From NCBI GenBank assembly GCA_913058395.1, contig CAJXQI010000026.1:1-54053 (forward strand): a stretch of DNA of 54,053 nt, read 5' to 3'. Below the pieces are notes generated by a model. The model saw nothing but the letters and a program-made list of their open reading frames with translations. It ran no database searches and was not told where the DNA came from. Both the position numbers and the translations under genes were made by a program. How positions within the stretch are numbered: position 1 is the stretch's first letter; the number at the start of each line of letters is the position of its first letter. Origin of the DNA: an uncultured Colwellia sp. (GTDB taxonomy: Bacteria; Pseudomonadota; Gammaproteobacteria; Enterobacterales; Alteromonadaceae). This document shows, one piece after another, positions 37,545 to 46,690 of the stretch.

Positions 37545-38711
37545 TCAAAATAATTCATCCTCCTCTTCCATAGTTTCAACTTCATCAACTTGCTGGGGGT
37601 TTAACGACTTTAATTCATCAACACTTTGCAAGGCACCGTCAAGTAACTGACCAACTTCCAGAAAATTAATATCATCTTGAGAATGTTTTTTCAGTGCACT
37701 ATGTACAAGGTTTGTCAAATATTCCTCTTGCTCAAAACTTAAATCTAATATGTGAAAACTTTGGCCAATATTAGTCACAATTTCATTCATCACTTCCTGT
37801 TGATGATATTTTGACATAACTAACATTTGCTTGGTTTGGGTAACTGCTTGTTGAATTTTATCTTGCACATTCACTAGTGCATTTTGATAAGTAATAAAAG
37901 CAATTCTAGCGCCAACACATTCAATGACAGACGCAAGCGCGTCAATATAAATGTCGGTATCAATGGTGCCATCTTCTAAGTTTAAAATTAAAATAGAAAC
38001 AAGATCATGATTAAAAATAGTGCGTGAACCAAAGCGATATAATCGTGGTTTAATCTGCAATAACTTCATTACATCTACTTCAACGGGAGAGCAAACACCA
38101 TTTTTTGAACTGTAAAAGCTTGATGGTTCATTGATAGGATAAAAACCTATACAGCCTTGCAAATTCATATTATAAAGGTATGAGAAAACTTCATCTCGAA
38201 TCTTTTCTAAACTAAAACATTGATTGAGCTTAGAGGTAAGCTGCATACAACTACCGTATTTTGAAGCTTGCGCCATTGAAATATTAATCACACGATCTTT
38301 TGAACATAACTCATCTTCATAATCATGAATTTTGTCTTGATATTCTATAAGTCGTTTTAATTTACTAATTAAGGCAAGCAGTGAAATAGGCTTTGCTAGA
38401 AAATCATCTGCACCACAATCTAGCCCTTTTAAAATGGCTTCTTCGGTTGCTAAGCCAGAATACAATACAAATGACTTTGCAAGTTGATTTCCTGCAACTT
38501 GCTGCTTTATCCAGTTAGAGCCTTTTTCTTCGCCGATATTTTCGTCGACGAGCGCTATTTCAAATGATCCCGCGTCATAACTAGCAGAAACTTTATCCAC
38601 TTCACTCAGGTTTTTAGCACAAACAACTGAGAAATCGATTTCAAGAGCTTCTTGTAAAAGCTCCAAATACGCATAGTCATCATCAATAATAAGTACTCTC
38701 GGCTTCAACAT
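37545..38711 (-). CDS. response regulator with large uncharacterised C-terminal region
   Basis: This 388-residue protein has a receiver domain in its first about 125 residues (LIIDDDYAY acidic pair, IALVDENIGEEKG with phospho-Asp, ADDFLAKPI with Lys). The remaining 260 residues have no DNA-binding or enzymatic motif that I recognise; they contain a coiled-coil linker and segments predicted to be helical, and end in an acidic tail (EEEDELF). The C-terminal part may be a GAF-like or protein-interaction domain. It is directly followed by the hybrid kinase, which probably phosphorylates it. Confidence 0.82.
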   Translation of the reverse strand: MLKPRVLIIDDDYAYLELLQEALEIDFSVVCAKNLSEVDKVSASYDAGSFEIALVDENIGEEKGSNWIKQQVAGNQLAKSFVLYSGLATEEAILKGLDCGADDFLAKPISLLALISKLKRLIEYQDKIHDYEDELCSKDRVINISMAQASKYGSCMQLTSKLNQCFSLEKIRDEVFSYLYNMNLQGCIGFYPINEPSSFYSSKNGVCSPVEVDVMKLLQIKPRLYRFGSRTIFNHDLVSILILNLEDGTIDTDIYIDALASVIECVGARIAFITYQNALVNVQDKIQQAVTQTKQMLVMSKYHQQEVMNEIVTNIGQSFHILDLSFEQEEYLTNLVHSALKKHSQDDINFLEVGQLLDGALQSVDELKSLNPQQVDEVETMEEEDELF

Positions 38712-38772
38712 AAATATCCCTCTTCAACAGTCTATATCCTGAAATATATTTCCAATTACTGCTTTATTTCCT

Positions 38773-39687
38773 TTAACCAGCATTAAAAACGGCGTACTGA
38801 TTTCTTCTATTTTCTTTTGCTTGATACATCGCTAAGTCTGCTTGTTTAATAAGTTGTTCAAGACTGGATGCTCCATAGCTAGTTGACGAAACTCCTATAC
38901 TGACAGAAACATAAGGCAAAACAGTAGAATATTCATGAGCAATTTTTGCTGACAACAATGTATTGATAATCTCTTGTGCTTTAAAGCGAGCACTTTCTAT
39001 AGGCGTATAAGGTAAGGCGATAATAAATTCCTCACCACCGTACCGCCCAATAACATCTCTAGACTGGTCCAATACCTGACTAAAAATATTCGCTACTTCT
39101 ACTAGGCAATCATCGCCTTGTTGATGCCCATAGTTGTCGTTATAAAGTTTAAAACAGTCGATATCTAACATCAGTAATGAAAGTTCTGCGCTTTCTTTGA
39201 GGTTATTTACCCACGAATTATTGAGAATTGGACTCAAGCCCCGACGGTTTAAAACTTGCGTTAGTGGGTCGATACTGCTTAATAATTCGAGCTGTTTGTT
39301 GGCTTGGTCTAAAGCAGACTTCATTAATGAGATTCGCTCCATCGCTCTAATTTTTGCAGCTAAAACAACTTGTTTCACTGGCTTAGTTAAATAGTCATCA
39401 CCACCAGCATCTATCCCTTTAGTTAAATAAGCTTCGCTATCATTAGCACTAAGAAAAATAATCGGCATCCACTCAAGGTACGTTGAACGAATAATTTTAG
39501 TAAGTTCGAAGCCATTCATATCTGGCATCTCAATATCCATTAGAATTAGGTCAACACTCGTTATTGCTAATACATCTAATGCTTCTTTACAACCACTAGT
39601 ACATATAGCTTTAAAGCCACTATCGGCTATCATCGCACTGATTAATTGCCGCTGATAACTACTGTCTTCAATGACTAATATATTCAA
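38773..39687 (-). CDS. response regulator diguanylate cyclase (REC-GGDEF)
   Basis: This 304-residue protein has an N-terminal receiver (VIEDSS acidic pair, LILMDIEMPDMNG phospho-Asp, DDYLTKPV Lys) and a C-terminal GGDEF domain with active-site GRYGGEEFIIALP. The position of the I-site Arg is occupied by Gln (QSRD), so classical product inhibition is probably missing. The start is TTG with an excellent AAGGAG site seven bases upstream. It is like WspR in architecture and lies in the same minus-strand run as the chemosensory genes, so CheA or the downstream kinase may activate it. Confidence 0.9.
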   Translation of the reverse strand: MNILVIEDSSYQRQLISAMIADSGFKAICTSGCKEALDVLAITSVDLILMDIEMPDMNGFELTKIIRSTYLEWMPIIFLSANDSEAYLTKGIDAGGDDYLTKPVKQVVLAAKIRAMERISLMKSALDQANKQLELLSSIDPLTQVLNRRGLSPILNNSWVNNLKESAELSLLMLDIDCFKLYNDNYGHQQGDDCLVEVANIFSQVLDQSRDVIGRYGGEEFIIALPYTPIESARFKAQEIINTLLSAKIAHEYSTVLPYVSVSIGVSSTSYGASSLEQLIKQADLAMYQAKENRRNQYAVFNAG

Positions 39688-39689
39688 AA

Positions 39690-39969
39690 TTACTCCTTAA
39701 CAATATAAGACTTATTTAGTTCATAGGTATGACAATCAACACTAGACCCATGATCAAAACACTCTAAACCTTCTGCTAATTGTTCACCCAATTCCTCGAC
39801 CACATAATTGAACATTGATATAAAAGATTCTTCTTCAGTTTGTTCGGTGGATTTATCTTTTTTTTCGATGCTGATAAACAATTAACGATTAGGATTAGCA
39901 GCAATAGAATGATTAAAAATAAACTAAAAATAGCAATACTGACAAAGCTAATGTGTTACGAATTTTCAT
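39690..39969 (-). pseudogene. small membrane-protein gene interrupted at two homopolymers
   Basis: An ATG at 39969, overlapping the end of cheB and preceded by GAAGGA, opens a frame reading MKIRNTLALSVLLFLVYF before a stop. Inserting one T in the T-run at that point continues into LIILLLLILIVNCLSASKKK. Inserting one A in the 8-base A-run (39858-39865, read on the minus strand) continues into an acidic tail ending VKE, whose stop abuts the ribosome site of the REC-GGDEF gene. The restored protein would be about 93 residues with one transmembrane helix. The two shifts may be true decay or sequencing undercalls; a 63-residue frame beginning with TTG is all that remains open in the distal half. 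Confidence 0.5.
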
Positions 39970-41044
39970 ACATTCCTTCCTCCACTTCACGCCAACCTAA
40001 CGTTGCATTTTTCAAAAGCTCTTCACCAATATCTAATAATGGCAATTGCTTGGTATGGGCATTGCAATGAAAAGCACTGCCAGGCATCCCCCAAACTAGG
40101 CTACTATTTTTATCTTGAATTATGGTCATGGCACCACGTTTTTTTAACGCTAAAAGCCCTTGGGCGCCATCTTGTCCCATACCTGTTAAAATAACGGCTT
40201 GAACATTAGATGCTATGTGTGTCAATGAGTTAAAAAGAACATCAACTGCAGGTTTATGCCGATTAACTGGCGCAGAGTCGTCTAATACGCAAAATAACGC
40301 TCCGCCTTTTGACTCTACTTTTAAATGTTTGTCACCTGGTGCTATATAAACATGGCCATTTTTAATTTTTTCTCTGTGTTGGGCTTCCTGCACGACTAGC
40401 GATAAATTCTTATTCATGCGCGCAGCAAATCGCGCGCTAAAAATACGAGGGATATGTAACGTGATAACTATTGCTGGAGCATTTTCGGGCATGGCCATAA
40501 GCAGATTTTTAATCGCATCTGTACCACCAGTTGAAGCACCGATTGCAATCAAATGATTTTCAGATTTACTGCCATTAAAAATAAGTTGCTTGGATTTTTC
40601 TTGAGTTAACAATTGCCGAGAAAAAGTAAAGTCTTGGGAGTCAATGCTACCCGCGTATCTAATTTTTTCGACGATAGACTGTTTAAAATCCTCTTTGTGA
40701 CCAGTAAGCGCTTCAAAACTAGGTTTAGCAATAAAGTCAATAGCTCCAAGATCCAAAGCTTTCAGTGTTGTATCTGCTCCTTTAGTTGTTAAGGTTGATA
40801 ACATAACTACCGGCATTGGTCTTAGTCGCATTAGGTTGCTTAAAAAAGTAATGCCGTCCATTTTGGGCATTTCAACATCCAACGTTAATACATCCGGATT
40901 AAGTTGTTTGATTAAAGTACGCGCAATCAATGGATCTTTAGCTTCACCAACAACTTCTATATCATCTACATCGCTTAAAAGCTCCTTGATAATATTTCGA
41001 ATAACTGATGAATCATCAATAATAAGTACCGTGATTTTTTCCAT
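39956..41044 (-). CDS. cheB: chemotaxis protein-glutamate methylesterase/glutamine deamidase CheB
   Basis: This 362-residue protein has a receiver domain (LIIDDSS, VLTLDVEMPKMDG with phospho-Asp about 57) and a C-terminal methylesterase with the catalytic triad in IGASTGG (Ser), TLHIP (His) and TGMGQDG (Asp). It removes methyl groups from the receptor when phosphorylated by CheA. It follows cheD by 15 bases. Its last codons overlap a small damaged gene. The length and domain order are standard. Confidence 0.95.
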   Translation of the reverse strand: MEKITVLIIDDSSVIRNIIKELLSDVDDIEVVGEAKDPLIARTLIKQLNPDVLTLDVEMPKMDGITFLSNLMRLRPMPVVMLSTLTTKGADTTLKALDLGAIDFIAKPSFEALTGHKEDFKQSIVEKIRYAGSIDSQDFTFSRQLLTQEKSKQLIFNGSKSENHLIAIGASTGGTDAIKNLLMAMPENAPAIVITLHIPRIFSARFAARMNKNLSLVVQEAQHREKIKNGHVYIAPGDKHLKVESKGGALFCVLDDSAPVNRHKPAVDVLFNSLTHIASNVQAVILTGMGQDGAQGLLALKKRGAMTIIQDKNSSLVWGMPGSAFHCNAHTKQLPLLDIGEELLKNATLGWREVEEGMYENS

Positions 41045-41059
41045 GTCATTGCTCGTCCT

Positions 41060-41725
41060 TTAAAATAACTCTATTTCGCCATCATTTGATGAATCTTGTA
41101 ATTTATTGCGATAATCTCTTTCTCTTCTCGTTATCGTGTCATTGTGTAAATGATCAATAGATTTTACCAATGCTCGGCCAGTGTGCGGTTCAAAAAAAAC
41201 TTTCCTTGGATAAATAGATCCTAAGTCTGAGCTAATAAGAGGAATATATTCATTATCTAAATATCCCAAAACAAAATTAATGTTACGGTCACCAACATTA
41301 GACATATTTTCCAATACTTTCGCACCACCAAACGCTTTCGCTCTCAGGTTTTTCTTTTGACCACCATTTCTTAAAATCAAATTAATCAGGTATTCCATGG
41401 CAAAATTACCATAGCGTGTGGCGTCTGAATGCATACCACGTTGCCCCCAATTAACTTCATGTGCTTCTCTATCAGTTAATGGCAACATGAAATGATTCAT
41501 CCCTCCTATATTATATTCGCTATCCCAAATGCAAGCAGAGACGCAAGAGCCAAGCGTCGTTGCAATTGGAATTTCTTGCTTAGAAACGTAAAATTCTCCA
41601 GGCAAGATTTTTGCAACCACAGTGTCGTGTTTTGTATCCCAATAATGATTTATACCTGCAAACTCGGCTAAGCAATGTTCTTTTGAGTACTCAACATCCG
41701 CATAATTATTTTGATTTAGCGCCAT
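41060..41725 (-). CDS. cheD: chemoreceptor glutamine deamidase CheD
   Basis: This 221-residue protein has the CheD catalytic Cys in TLGSCVSACIWD, the His in GGMNHFMLP and a conserved RYGNFAMEYLI segment. It deamidates receptor glutamines and can interact with CheC-type phosphatases, although no cheC is nearby. It is somewhat longer than typical CheD (about 160-200) because of a roughly 35-residue N-terminal extension and a charged tail. It lies between cheR and cheB. Confidence 0.93.
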   Translation of the reverse strand: MALNQNNYADVEYSKEHCLAEFAGINHYWDTKHDTVVAKILPGEFYVSKQEIPIATTLGSCVSACIWDSEYNIGGMNHFMLPLTDREAHEVNWGQRGMHSDATRYGNFAMEYLINLILRNGGQKKNLRAKAFGGAKVLENMSNVGDRNINFVLGYLDNEYIPLISSDLGSIYPRKVFFEPHTGRALVKSIDHLHNDTITRRERDYRNKLQDSSNDGEIELF

Positions 41726-41754
41726 AAAAGTGCACCACTATTCCTTGTTTGAAG

Positions 41755-42603
41755 CTAAAAAGGCTTCCTAAAAATCGTCCTGCCAACTCTCTCAAAATAT
41801 TGTTGGTATTCACCTAGGTTTTCACTGTGTCCAAGCACCAATATGCCGCCTGGTGCCAACACATTGTAATAACGTTCAAATAATGTGGATTGGGTACATT
41901 TATCAAAGTAAATGATGACATTACGGCAAAAAATAACGTCAAATATACCTTGCATTGGCCACGCTTCTAATAGGTTAAGTTGTTTAAAAGTTATTAACTC
42001 TTTTAAAACATTTCCCGCTCTAACATATTCTGATAACTGACCTTGCCCCTTTTCAAAGTAACTTTTTTTAAAATCACTAGAGATATCCTCAATGCTTTGC
42101 GTGGCGTAAACACCGGCTTTACCTTTTGCAACGACATTACTATCAATATCTGTTGCTAATATTTTTGCATCCCAATAATTTAATTCACTACCCAAAGCCT
42201 CTAAAAGAGTAATTGCAATACTGTACGGCTCTTCTCCTGTAGAACAGGCAGATGACCATATTCTAATTCGGTTATTACCTTTTTTAGCCTTTAATAACCG
42301 AGGCAATTCATGCTGACTAAGAAAGTCAAAATGATGCTGCTCCCTAAAAAAACTAGTTAAGTTAGTGGTTATGGCATTTATAAAATAGCGCTCTTCTTGT
42401 TTAGGGTTTTCCTTTAACAACTGACAGTACGATGAAAAAGATCTTAACTTCCGATCACGAACGATACGGGTCAATCGTCGATAGACCATTTCTCTTTTAG
42501 CGTCGTTAAGCACTATGCCCGCACTTTTATAGACAAACTGACAAATATAATTAAATTCAGCTTCAGTTAAACTCGCCAAGTTTTCTCTTTGTAAAGCTGT
42601 CAT
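41755..42603 (-). CDS. cheR: chemotaxis protein methyltransferase CheR
   Basis: This 282-residue SAM-dependent methyltransferase has an N-terminal CheR_N helical domain, the SAM-binding motif WSSACSTGEEPYSIAI (about 115-130) and the active-site segment FCRNVIIYF. It methylates receptor glutamates. The receptor encoded 7 bases upstream ends in the tethering pentapeptide EWEEF, which matches CheR docking. The CheR beta-subdomain region is also present. Confidence 0.95.
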   Translation of the reverse strand: MTALQRENLASLTEAEFNYICQFVYKSAGIVLNDAKREMVYRRLTRIVRDRKLRSFSSYCQLLKENPKQEERYFINAITTNLTSFFREQHHFDFLSQHELPRLLKAKKGNNRIRIWSSACSTGEEPYSIAITLLEALGSELNYWDAKILATDIDSNVVAKGKAGVYATQSIEDISSDFKKSYFEKGQGQLSEYVRAGNVLKELITFKQLNLLEAWPMQGIFDVIFCRNVIIYFDKCTQSTLFERYYNVLAPGGILVLGHSENLGEYQQYFERVGRTIFRKPF

Positions 42604-42610
42604 GACAGGC

Positions 42611-45600
42611 CTAGAACTCTTCCCACTCTTGATCGCTATTGACCAAGTTAGCTTTTGCTCGTTCTTTAAATATAGGACGAGGGGTTTCTTCTACTGCAGA
42701 CAGTTTAGGCTTTGGCCTTTTATTGATGCTGCCGCCGTTTACCACTCGAGATTGATGCCTTATAGGAGTTCTTTCTTCAACCGTTTCTTGGGTGAAAAAT
42801 GCGATTTGTTCTAATAACAACTGCGCCTGCTCTTCCATTGATTTACTCGAAGCAGCAGCTTCTTCAACTAATGCTGCATTTTGCTGAGTCATCTCATCCA
42901 TCTGGCTTACCGCCGCACTAACTTCACCAATACCAGCTGATTGCTCTTTACCTGCGTTATCTATATCACCAATCATTTTGCCAACTTCTTCGATAGCCGC
43001 AGCCAGCTCAGTAAAGGTTTTTCCGGTTTCATCAACCAATTTGGTTCCTTGCCCAACAGCTTCGACACTATCATTAATTAGGCCTTTTATTTCTTTTGCA
43101 GCACCGGCTGAGCGTTGAGCTAAGTTACGCACTTCTGCAGCTACAACTGCAAAACCACGGCCTTGCTCTCCCGCTCTTGCCGCTTCAACTGCTGCATTTA
43201 AAGCCAATAAATTAGTCTGGAAAGCTATTTCATCTATAACGCTAATAATATCTGCTATTTTTTTGCTCGATTTATTGATATCACTCATTGCAGATATAGC
43301 ATTTTGTACAACTTCACCACCATTACTGGCTTTATCTATTACCGTAGATGATAACTTACTAGCCTCAGTTGCATTTTCGGCATTTTGTTGAACAGTACTG
43401 GTGAGCTCTTCCATGGCTGATGCCGTTTCTTCTAGGCTTGATGCTTGAGATTCAGTGCGATGACTTAATTCATTATTGCCCTGAGCAATTTCACGAGAAG
43501 AATCAAAAACATTCGTTGACGCATTTCGAATATCACTCACCATCTCATTTAAAACGCCCATAAAATCATTGATAGAATCACCAATAATGCTAAATTCACC
43601 AATTAAGTCAGTTTCTATACCTTTGGATAAATCTCCTTGAGACATGGTTATTAAGGTTTCTTTAATTTCTGAAATAGCATGCTTACGAGCAGTAATATCA
43701 GTTGCATACTTTACTACTTTAAAAGTGTTACCATTTAAATCTAAAATGGGGTTGTAAGATGCTTGAATCCATACTTCTTTACCGCCTTTACCTATGCGCT
43801 TATATTCGTTGCTGTCATATTCACCACGATTGAGCTTTTCCCAAAACTGTTGGTAATCAAGGCTTGATTTATATTCTGGTTCAACAAAAATACTATGATG
43901 CTGGCCTTTAATTTCTGCCAAGCTATAACCAACAGCAGATAGAAAATTATCATTGGCAGTAATAATAGTGCCGTCCATATTAAATTCGATCACTGCTTGT
44001 GACTTGCCAATAGCATTTATTTGACCTGAAAAGTCAGCATTCTGAAGTTTTCGTTCGGTTACATTTGATGCAAACTTAACAACTTTCATCGGTTTACCAT
44101 TTAAATCTAGAATTGGATTATAAGAAGCTTGTATCCAAATTTCCTTACCGCCTTTACCTAGTCGCTTATATTCCTTTGCCTCATGCTCACCACGATTTAA
44201 ACTTTCCCAAAATGACTTATATTCTGTGCTCGCTTTAAATTCTGGTTCAACAAACATACTGTGATGCTGACCTTGAATTTCATCTAGCGTATAACCAACA
44301 GTCGCTAAAAAGTTAGCATTGGCGGTAATAATTGTGCCATCCATGCTAAATTCAATTACCGCTTGCGATTTATCAATAGCATCAATTTGCCCAGAAAAAT
44401 TGGCATTGCGCAGTTTTTGTTCTGTAACATCGGTAGCAAATTTCACCACTTTCATAGGCTTACCATTTAGATCAAAAATTGGATTATAAGAAGCCTGAAT
44501 CCATATTTCTTTACCGCCCTTACCTAAGCGCTTATATTCTTTTGATTCGTATTCACCACGATTTAAACTATCCCAAAATAATTTATATTCCGCGCTAACT
44601 TTAAACTCTGGCTCAACAAACATACTATGGTGCTGCCCTTGAATTTCGCCTAACGTGTAACCAACAGTCGTTAAAAAATTATCATTAGCAGTAATAATGG
44701 TGCCATCCATGTTAAATTCGATTACTGCTTGAGATTTTCCTATTGCATCAATTTGGCCTTCATAGTCAGCATTGATAAGTTTTTGCTTTGTAACGTCTGT
44801 CGCGAATTTAATCACTTTAACAACTTGTCCATTTTCATCTACGATAGGGTTATATGATGCTTGAATCCAGACTTCTTTCCCTCCCTTACCTATGCGCTTA
44901 TATTCTTTTGACTCAAAGTCACCATTATTTAAATTTTGCCAAAACACCTTGTATTCATCACTAGTTTCATAACCTGGTTCAACGAACATACTATGATGGC
45001 AACCTTGCACTTCTTCTAATGTGTAGCCTAGTGTTTTTAGGAAATTATCGTTCGCAGTGATAATTGTTCCGTCCATATTGAACTCAATAATAGCCTGAAC
45101 TTTATTGATAGCATTAATTTGCGCTAGCATATCTGCGAATTGCAAATCGCTGTTTTGCGTCTCTAAAACTTCATTACTTTGGCTCATTGTCATTAAATTC
45201 CCTGTCGATTGAATGTGTTCAAATAATTGTTCTGGTAGTACTGATTTTATAAGTTGCTTAGCTATGTGGTGAATCACATTTGTCCACGCTCGCTTTAGCG
45301 CAAACGGAAAATTTTCTTTGTTAAGTTCAATTAATGCATCGATTAGCGCCTGCATCGCACTTTCTTTCAGATTTAACCATTCATGGCTAGCGTCATCAAC
45401 TTCCAACTTATCGCGCTTTTTAATCGCAATTAAATGTGGGATTTCAACAGCAAGCATTTCAATAACGCTGTGCTTGTCCACTTTGGCTCTTTCAATCAAG
45501 GCCGTTTTGAAGCTAGGCTGAGCTTTAAACAACTGTTGATAAAACATTGCATTCAATTGCGACAAGTTACTTTGTAAACTTTGCCAATGCGCCTGTACTA

Positions 45601-45622
45601 AGCCAATTTGTTTTGGTGTCAT
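42611..45622 (-). CDS. soluble methyl-accepting chemoreceptor with globin-like domain and four PAS domains
   Basis: This 1003-residue receptor has no transmembrane helix. Residues 1-140 resemble a globin fold: the opening MTPKQIGLVQAHWQSL, LNAMFYQQLFKAQP and RAWTNVIHHIAKQL match flavohemoglobin/globin helices A, B/C and H, and His80 in ASHEW aligns with the proximal heme His. Four PAS domains follow with a 122-residue period (about 170-285, 292-407, 414-529, 536-651), each with GTIITANxNFL, HHSMFVEP-type and GKGGKEVWIQASYNPI-type segments. A short HAMP-like stretch leads into the signalling domain with the hairpin tip EIAFQTNLLALNAAVEAARA. The C-terminus EWEEF is a CheR/CheB docking pentapeptide. 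Oxygen or redox sensing is the likely role. Confidence 0.9.
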   Translation of the reverse strand: MTPKQIGLVQAHWQSLQSNLSQLNAMFYQQLFKAQPSFKTALIERAKVDKHSVIEMLAVEIPHLIAIKKRDKLEVDDASHEWLNLKESAMQALIDALIELNKENFPFALKRAWTNVIHHIAKQLIKSVLPEQLFEHIQSTGNLMTMSQSNEVLETQNSDLQFADMLAQINAINKVQAIIEFNMDGTIITANDNFLKTLGYTLEEVQGCHHSMFVEPGYETSDEYKVFWQNLNNGDFESKEYKRIGKGGKEVWIQASYNPIVDENGQVVKVIKFATDVTKQKLINADYEGQIDAIGKSQAVIEFNMDGTIITANDNFLTTVGYTLGEIQGQHHSMFVEPEFKVSAEYKLFWDSLNRGEYESKEYKRLGKGGKEIWIQASYNPIFDLNGKPMKVVKFATDVTEQKLRNANFSGQIDAIDKSQAVIEFSMDGTIITANANFLATVGYTLDEIQGQHHSMFVEPEFKASTEYKSFWESLNRGEHEAKEYKRLGKGGKEIWIQASYNPILDLNGKPMKVVKFASNVTERKLQNADFSGQINAIGKSQAVIEFNMDGTIITANDNFLSAVGYSLAEIKGQHHSIFVEPEYKSSLDYQQFWEKLNRGEYDSNEYKRIGKGGKEVWIQASYNPILDLNGNTFKVVKYATDITARKHAISEIKETLITMSQGDLSKGIETDLIGEFSIIGDSINDFMGVLNEMVSDIRNASTNVFDSSREIAQGNNELSHRTESQASSLEETASAMEELTSTVQQNAENATEASKLSSTVIDKASNGGEVVQNAISAMSDINKSSKKIADIISVIDEIAFQTNLLALNAAVEAARAGEQGRGFAVVAAEVRNLAQRSAGAAKEIKGLINDSVEAVGQGTKLVDETGKTFTELAAAIEEVGKMIGDIDNAGKEQSAGIGEVSAAVSQMDEMTQQNAALVEEAAASSKSMEEQAQLLLEQIAFFTQETVEERTPIRHQSRVVNGGSINKRPKPKLSAVEETPRPIFKERAKANLVNSDQEWEEF
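43670..45115 (-). repeat. four tandem PAS-coding repeats of 366 bases
   Basis: Each unit encodes 122 residues. Units 2 to 4 are nearly identical in sequence at the protein level; unit 1 is more diverged (Cys in GCHH, GYETSDEY instead of FKxSxEY). The tandem arrangement implies recent duplication and possible copy-number change by recombination. Confidence 0.85.
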
Positions 45623-45647
45623 GATATTTAACTCAAGTAATTAGCCA

Positions 45648-46151
45648 CTAAACAGTTAACGTGTTTTCATTGGCGAGCCGTTCTTCAGGAGGCCTGCTAA
45701 CTTGATAAAGCTCATTTTGGTCAAGTAATGACAAGCTATTAAGTAAAATAATTAACTTATCTTCCACCGACGCTAAGCCTTCAAGAAAGCAGCTATCAAT
45801 TTGCTGGCCAAACGCTGGTGGTTTTCGAATTGAGTTAAGTTCAAACTTGTACACTTCTGAGACAGCATCAACAACGATACCAACGACCATTGGATTTTTG
45901 CTGTCTACGCTACGCAGAATAATGGTCACTGTTTGTGCGTTATAATCCAACGGAGCTAAGCCAAAGCGCTGGCGAAGATCTATGATTGGAATAATGACAC
46001 CACGTAAATTAATCACGCCTTTGATATATGCAGGCTTATTAGGTAGTTCTGTGACAGCACTCCACACTCGTAGCTCTTGCACAGATAAAATATCTACACC
46101 AAATTCTTCACCATTGAGGATAAATGTAAGATATTCTTTTTCTTGCGCCAT
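45648..46151 (-). CDS. cheW: chemotaxis coupling protein CheW (second copy)
   Basis: This 167-residue protein is a single CheW domain: LTFILNGEEFGVDILSVQEL at the start, LPNKPAYIKGVINLRGVIIPIIDLR (split: LPNKPAYIKGVINLRG, VIIPIIDLR) in the middle. It couples CheA to the receptor. It follows another cheW by 11 bases. AAAGGA lies ahead of its ATG. The two CheW copies are only moderately similar, so they may have different receptor or array positions. Confidence 0.93.
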   Translation of the reverse strand: MAQEKEYLTFILNGEEFGVDILSVQELRVWSAVTELPNKPAYIKGVINLRGVIIPIIDLRQRFGLAPLDYNAQTVTIILRSVDSKNPMVVGIVVDAVSEVYKFELNSIRKPPAFGQQIDSCFLEGLASVEDKLIILLNSLSLLDQNELYQVSRPPEERLANENTLTV

Positions 46152-46162
46152 TTTAATATCCT

Positions 46163-46690
46163 TTAATAGTTATCTGACTGTTTTTCAATGGTTTGTAGTG
46201 CAGTAACATCAAGCAGTGTTACCACGTTTTCCGCAACATTAACGATACCTTCGATATAATGCTGTGCCAAACTGCCACCAAATGCTGGTGCTGGTTTAAT
46301 ATCGTTTTCTTGTGCATTTAACACATCCGAAACCGCGTCAACCACAAAACCCATAGTACGAGATTTAGTTAAGTGTTGGGCTGTCAATACCACCACCACG
46401 GTTGTTTTGTCATATTTCGCTTCACCAATGCCAAACTTAAGCCGTAAATCAATTATTGGTACGATAACGCCACGCATATTAATCACACCTTTGACAAACA
46501 TGGGGGCATTAGGAATATGCGTAGGTTGTTCCCAGCTTCTAATTTCTTCAACAGCTAAAATATTGACCGCATATTGCTCTAAACCTAATGAGAAAGTTAA
46601 GTACTGCTCGCCGCTTGAAATAAAGTCTACCCCTTCAAGTGCGTACTCCCCTTCAACCGGTATTTCATTGGCTAACGTTTGGATATCCAT
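46163..46690 (-). CDS. cheW: chemotaxis coupling protein CheW (first copy)
   Basis: This 175-residue CheW domain has LTFSLGLEQYAVNILAVEEI, IPNAPMFVKGVINMRG and VIVPIIDLRLKFG in family order, with a roughly 25-residue N-terminal extension. Its ATG overlaps the cheA stop by one base (TAATG), so it is translationally coupled to cheA. Confidence 0.93.
   Translation of the reverse strand: MDIQTLANEIPVEGEYALEGVDFISSGEQYLTFSLGLEQYAVNILAVEEIRSWEQPTHIPNAPMFVKGVINMRGVIVPIIDLRLKFGIGEAKYDKTTVVVVLTAQHLTKSRTMGFVVDAVSDVLNAQENDIKPAPAFGGSLAQHYIEGIVNVAENVVTLLDVTALQTIEKQSDNY

Noticed and set aside
39840-40070. 76-residue plus-strand open frame over the end of cheB
   Set aside because: It is antisense to cheB and has no ribosome site; the frame is a shadow of cheB and the T-rich tract.
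43670-45115. CRISPR-like or satellite repeat in the receptor gene
   Set aside because: The periodicity is explained by four PAS-domain coding units in one reading frame.
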